A DNA stretch of 21,802 nt from a virus. Position 1 is the stretch's first letter, and each line of letters opens with the position of its first letter. Positions 20,742-21,802 of the stretch are shown here, in pieces. Below the pieces are notes generated by a model. That model did not search any database and had not been told where the DNA came from. It saw only the letters and a list, made by a program, of their open reading frames with translations. The stretch lies in IMG/VR virus record IMGVR_UViG_3300032223_001318, positions 1 to 21,802 of that record, one strand, 5' to 3'. The position numbers were made by a program, and so were the translations under genes.

Positions 20742-20942
20742 TTATTTCTTTTTAATAGTTTTATTAGTAGATCCTCCCATAACTAATTTGTTAAGATCTA
20801 TAGTTGCTTTTTTAAGAGCTGCCATTCTAGTTTTATCTTGTTGAATTTCATTAGCTCTTTGAAGAGTACGCATGTCATCTTCTGTTCTCCATCGCATCTC
20901 TTCTTTAGACATTTTAACTGGTGTTGGTTTTGTTCTTGCCAT
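20742..20942 (-). CDS. Small basic helical protein of the array
   Basis: This 66-residue protein differs from its neighbours by being mostly helical and charged (E-E-M-R-W-R-T-E-D-D-M-R-T-L-Q-R-A-N-E), with M-G-G-S-T-N-K and Lys-rich end (K-T-I-K-K-K). It lacks a full KKGG but keeps the G-G-S and Lys pattern. No known domain is recognised. It lies one base from the next array gene and 4 bases from the upstream one. Confidence 0.72.
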   Translation of the reverse strand: MARTKPTPVKMSKEEMRWRTEDDMRTLQRANEIQQDKTRMAALKKATIDLNKLVMGGSTNKTIKKK

Positions 20943-20946
20943 ATTC

Positions 20947-21087
20947 TTATTTGTTTTTAGCCATTTTCTTAAAAGTGCGAGCCAATGCCTTCCTCTTAGG
21001 AGTGCATGTAGCTTTGCTCATGGGAGTGCAGTATCCTTTATGTGCAGGGTTAACTGCCTTTTGCATCCACTTTTTATCTTTTGCCAT
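20947..21087 (-). CDS. 46-residue basic Cys-containing mini-protein
   Basis: Reading the minus strand from ATG at 21085-21087 to TAA gives 46 residues: M-A-K-D-K-K-W-M-Q-K-A-V-N-P at the start, C-T-P-M-S-K-A-T-C-T-P near 20-30 with two Cys in the same C-T-P context, and a basic end (K-R-K-A-L-A-R-T-F-K-K-M-A-K). The repeated C-T-P is unusual. The leader AATAATT-ATG and the fit between neighbours (2 bases downstream of the gene at 21090) support a real gene. It is likely a small DNA-binding or virion protein; I recall similar short proteins in environmental phages. Confidence 0.75.
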   Translation of the reverse strand: MAKDKKWMQKAVNPAHKGYCTPMSKATCTPKRKALARTFKKMAKNK

Positions 21088-21089
21088 AA

Positions 21090-21290
21090 TTATTGATGAT
21101 TAGATTTTGCAGCATCTTTAGCATTAAGTTCAGCTAACTTAGCTTCTACTCTTGCTTTACGAATAGACTCAGGAGTTTCAATAGATGCAGCCATTACTAC
21201 AGGTGTTGCAGCTGCTGCTTCCATTTCAGCTTTTTTTGCAGCCCAGAATGCTTTCTTCTCTGCATGTGTTGTAGGATAATTTGTTGTCAT
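21090..21290 (-). CDS. Small Ala/Lys/Glu-rich helical protein
   Basis: This 66-residue protein is rich in Ala, Lys and Glu, and likely to form two helices (A-E-K-K-A-F-W-A-A-K-K-A-E-M-E-A, and E-S-I-R-K-A-R-V-E-A-K-L-A-E-L). It is less basic than the KKGG proteins. No known domain is recognised. It starts two bases from the stop of the upstream partial gene, so it is part of the same transcription unit. Confidence 0.72.
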   Translation of the reverse strand: MTTNYPTTHAEKKAFWAAKKAEMEAAAATPVVMAASIETPESIRKARVEAKLAELNAKDAAKSNHQ

Positions 21291-21292
21291 GA

Positions 21293-21802
21293 TTAGTCAA
21301 AATAAAATGTTAGTTCATTATTTTTATTGCAGAAGTCATTGAATATTGTATCTATTTGGAAAGAAATATCTCCTTCAATAAAAGTGGCATCTCCTGCATA
21401 TAAGTGTAGATAAAAGTCAACACCATTATACTGCTGACCATTATGAGTGGTGTAAGTAAAATATTCACAATAGATATTAGCTTGAGTTAATGGATAAAAA
21501 TAGCCATTGTTATCTGCCATTAATCCACCTGGACCAAAAGGTGTAATTTCATAAGATCCATTATCAGAATCATAATCATATGCTTTAATACCACCGCTTA
21601 CTTTATGATATGTCTCTACACATCCTGATTTATATTCTATACTACCTAGATACCAGTTGGCATAGTTTTGTTCAGAATCAATATAGATAGTTCCATTAAT
21701 TCTATATGTATCAAAAGTAACATACTGATTTCCAGGTTCACTTGCTTGTGAGTAATTATCTCCTAATTTAACCATTGAAGGTAAAATAGAAAAAGGATAT
21801 AC
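21293..21802 (-). CDS. Hypothetical beta-rich protein, 5' end beyond window
   Basis: From ATG 21775 the frame gives 160 residues, but it stays open upstream to the window edge, adding V-Y-P-F-S-I-L-P-S before the methionine without a stop. That sequence reads naturally into the following protein, so the true start is probably outside. It is aromatic- and beta-rich (Tyr, Asn, Gly), with Y-I-D-S-E-Q-N-Y-A-N-W-Y and Y-L-H-L-Y-A-G-D, resembling a virion surface protein, but no family is recognised. It heads the mini-protein array as seen in this window. Confidence 0.7.
   Translation of the reverse strand, partial: VYPFSILPSMVKLGDNYSQASEPGNQYVTFDTYRINGTIYIDSEQNYANWYLGSIEYKSGCVETYHKVSGGIKAYDYDSDNGSYEITPFGPGGLMADNNGYFYPLTQANIYCEYFTYTTHNGQQYNGVDFYLHLYAGDATFIEGDISFQIDTIFNDFCNKNNELTFYFD

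Noticed and set aside
20872-21103. Two overlapping hydrophobic plus-strand frames (74 and 60 residues) opposite the mini-protein array
   Set aside because: Hydrophobicity comes from the complement of Lys-rich codons; the minus-strand frames are continuous and tightly packed with proper leaders.
1-21802. Stop-codon reassignment (as in some crAss-like phages), tRNA genes, CRISPR arrays, insertion sequences
   Set aside because: TAA, TAG and TGA each end genes at compact junctions. I saw no cloverleaf-like sequence, no regularly spaced repeats and no transposase or terminal inverted repeats.

Overview
The window looks like part of a tailed double-stranded DNA bacteriophage genome. It is visibly AT-rich, gene-dense (no gap over about 90 bases between called genes) and uses TAA, TGA and TAG all as normal stops. 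Most starts sit behind A/T-rich leaders such as TTAATT-ATG rather than a Shine-Dalgarno box, which is the initiation style of Bacteroidota and their phages. The replication gene set (family B DNA polymerase, DnaB-type helicase, TOPRIM primase, SF2 helicase, uracil-DNA glycosylase, SSB-like protein, Sak4-like ATPase, PD-(D/E)XK nuclease, RusA-like resolvase, MazG-like protein) resembles that of crAss-like and related Bacteroidota phages. No terminase, portal or major capsid gene is present, so this placement is inference only.

Layout. 1-3915 (+): small genes, a DUF6878/DUF6915-like pair, an HNH protein, an SF2 helicase and a possible NinB-like protein. 3907-4475 (-): a two-gene island of unknown function facing against the surrounding operon. 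4494-14417 (+): the main replication and recombination operon, from ung to nucleotide-metabolism genes, with genes abutting or overlapping by a few bases. It ends in a strong hairpin plus T-run terminator. 14465-18008 (-): a lysis cassette (small membrane/coiled-coil protein, two-helix holin candidate, unimolecular-spanin candidate) followed by two related beta-helix tail-spike-type proteins. 18074-19579 (+): a short operon led by a DnaA-domain-IV-like helix-turn-helix protein. 19596-21802 (-): an array of very small, mostly Lys/Gly/Met-rich basic proteins, several carrying a KKGG motif, preceded by a protein that runs off the window.

How it fits together. The central operon could supply a nearly complete replisome (helicase, primase, polymerase, SSB-like protein) plus a recombination kit (Sak4-like ATPase, nuclease, resolvase, SF2 helicase). 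The polymerase ends in Q-L-N-L-F, a match to the bacterial sliding-clamp-binding motif, suggesting that it borrows the host beta clamp. The minus-strand modules look late (host recognition, lysis, virion-associated small proteins). The two convergent junctions, near 14417/14465 and 19579/19596, each carry a hairpin that overlaps the end of the plus-strand gene.

The most interesting items are the polymerase clamp motif, the KKGG mini-protein array, the u-spanin candidate beside duplicated tail spikes, the shared MFSS(K/R)EA N-terminus of the SSB-like protein and primase, and the palindromes in front of the helicase gene. All functional calls come from reading motifs by eye; no database search was run.
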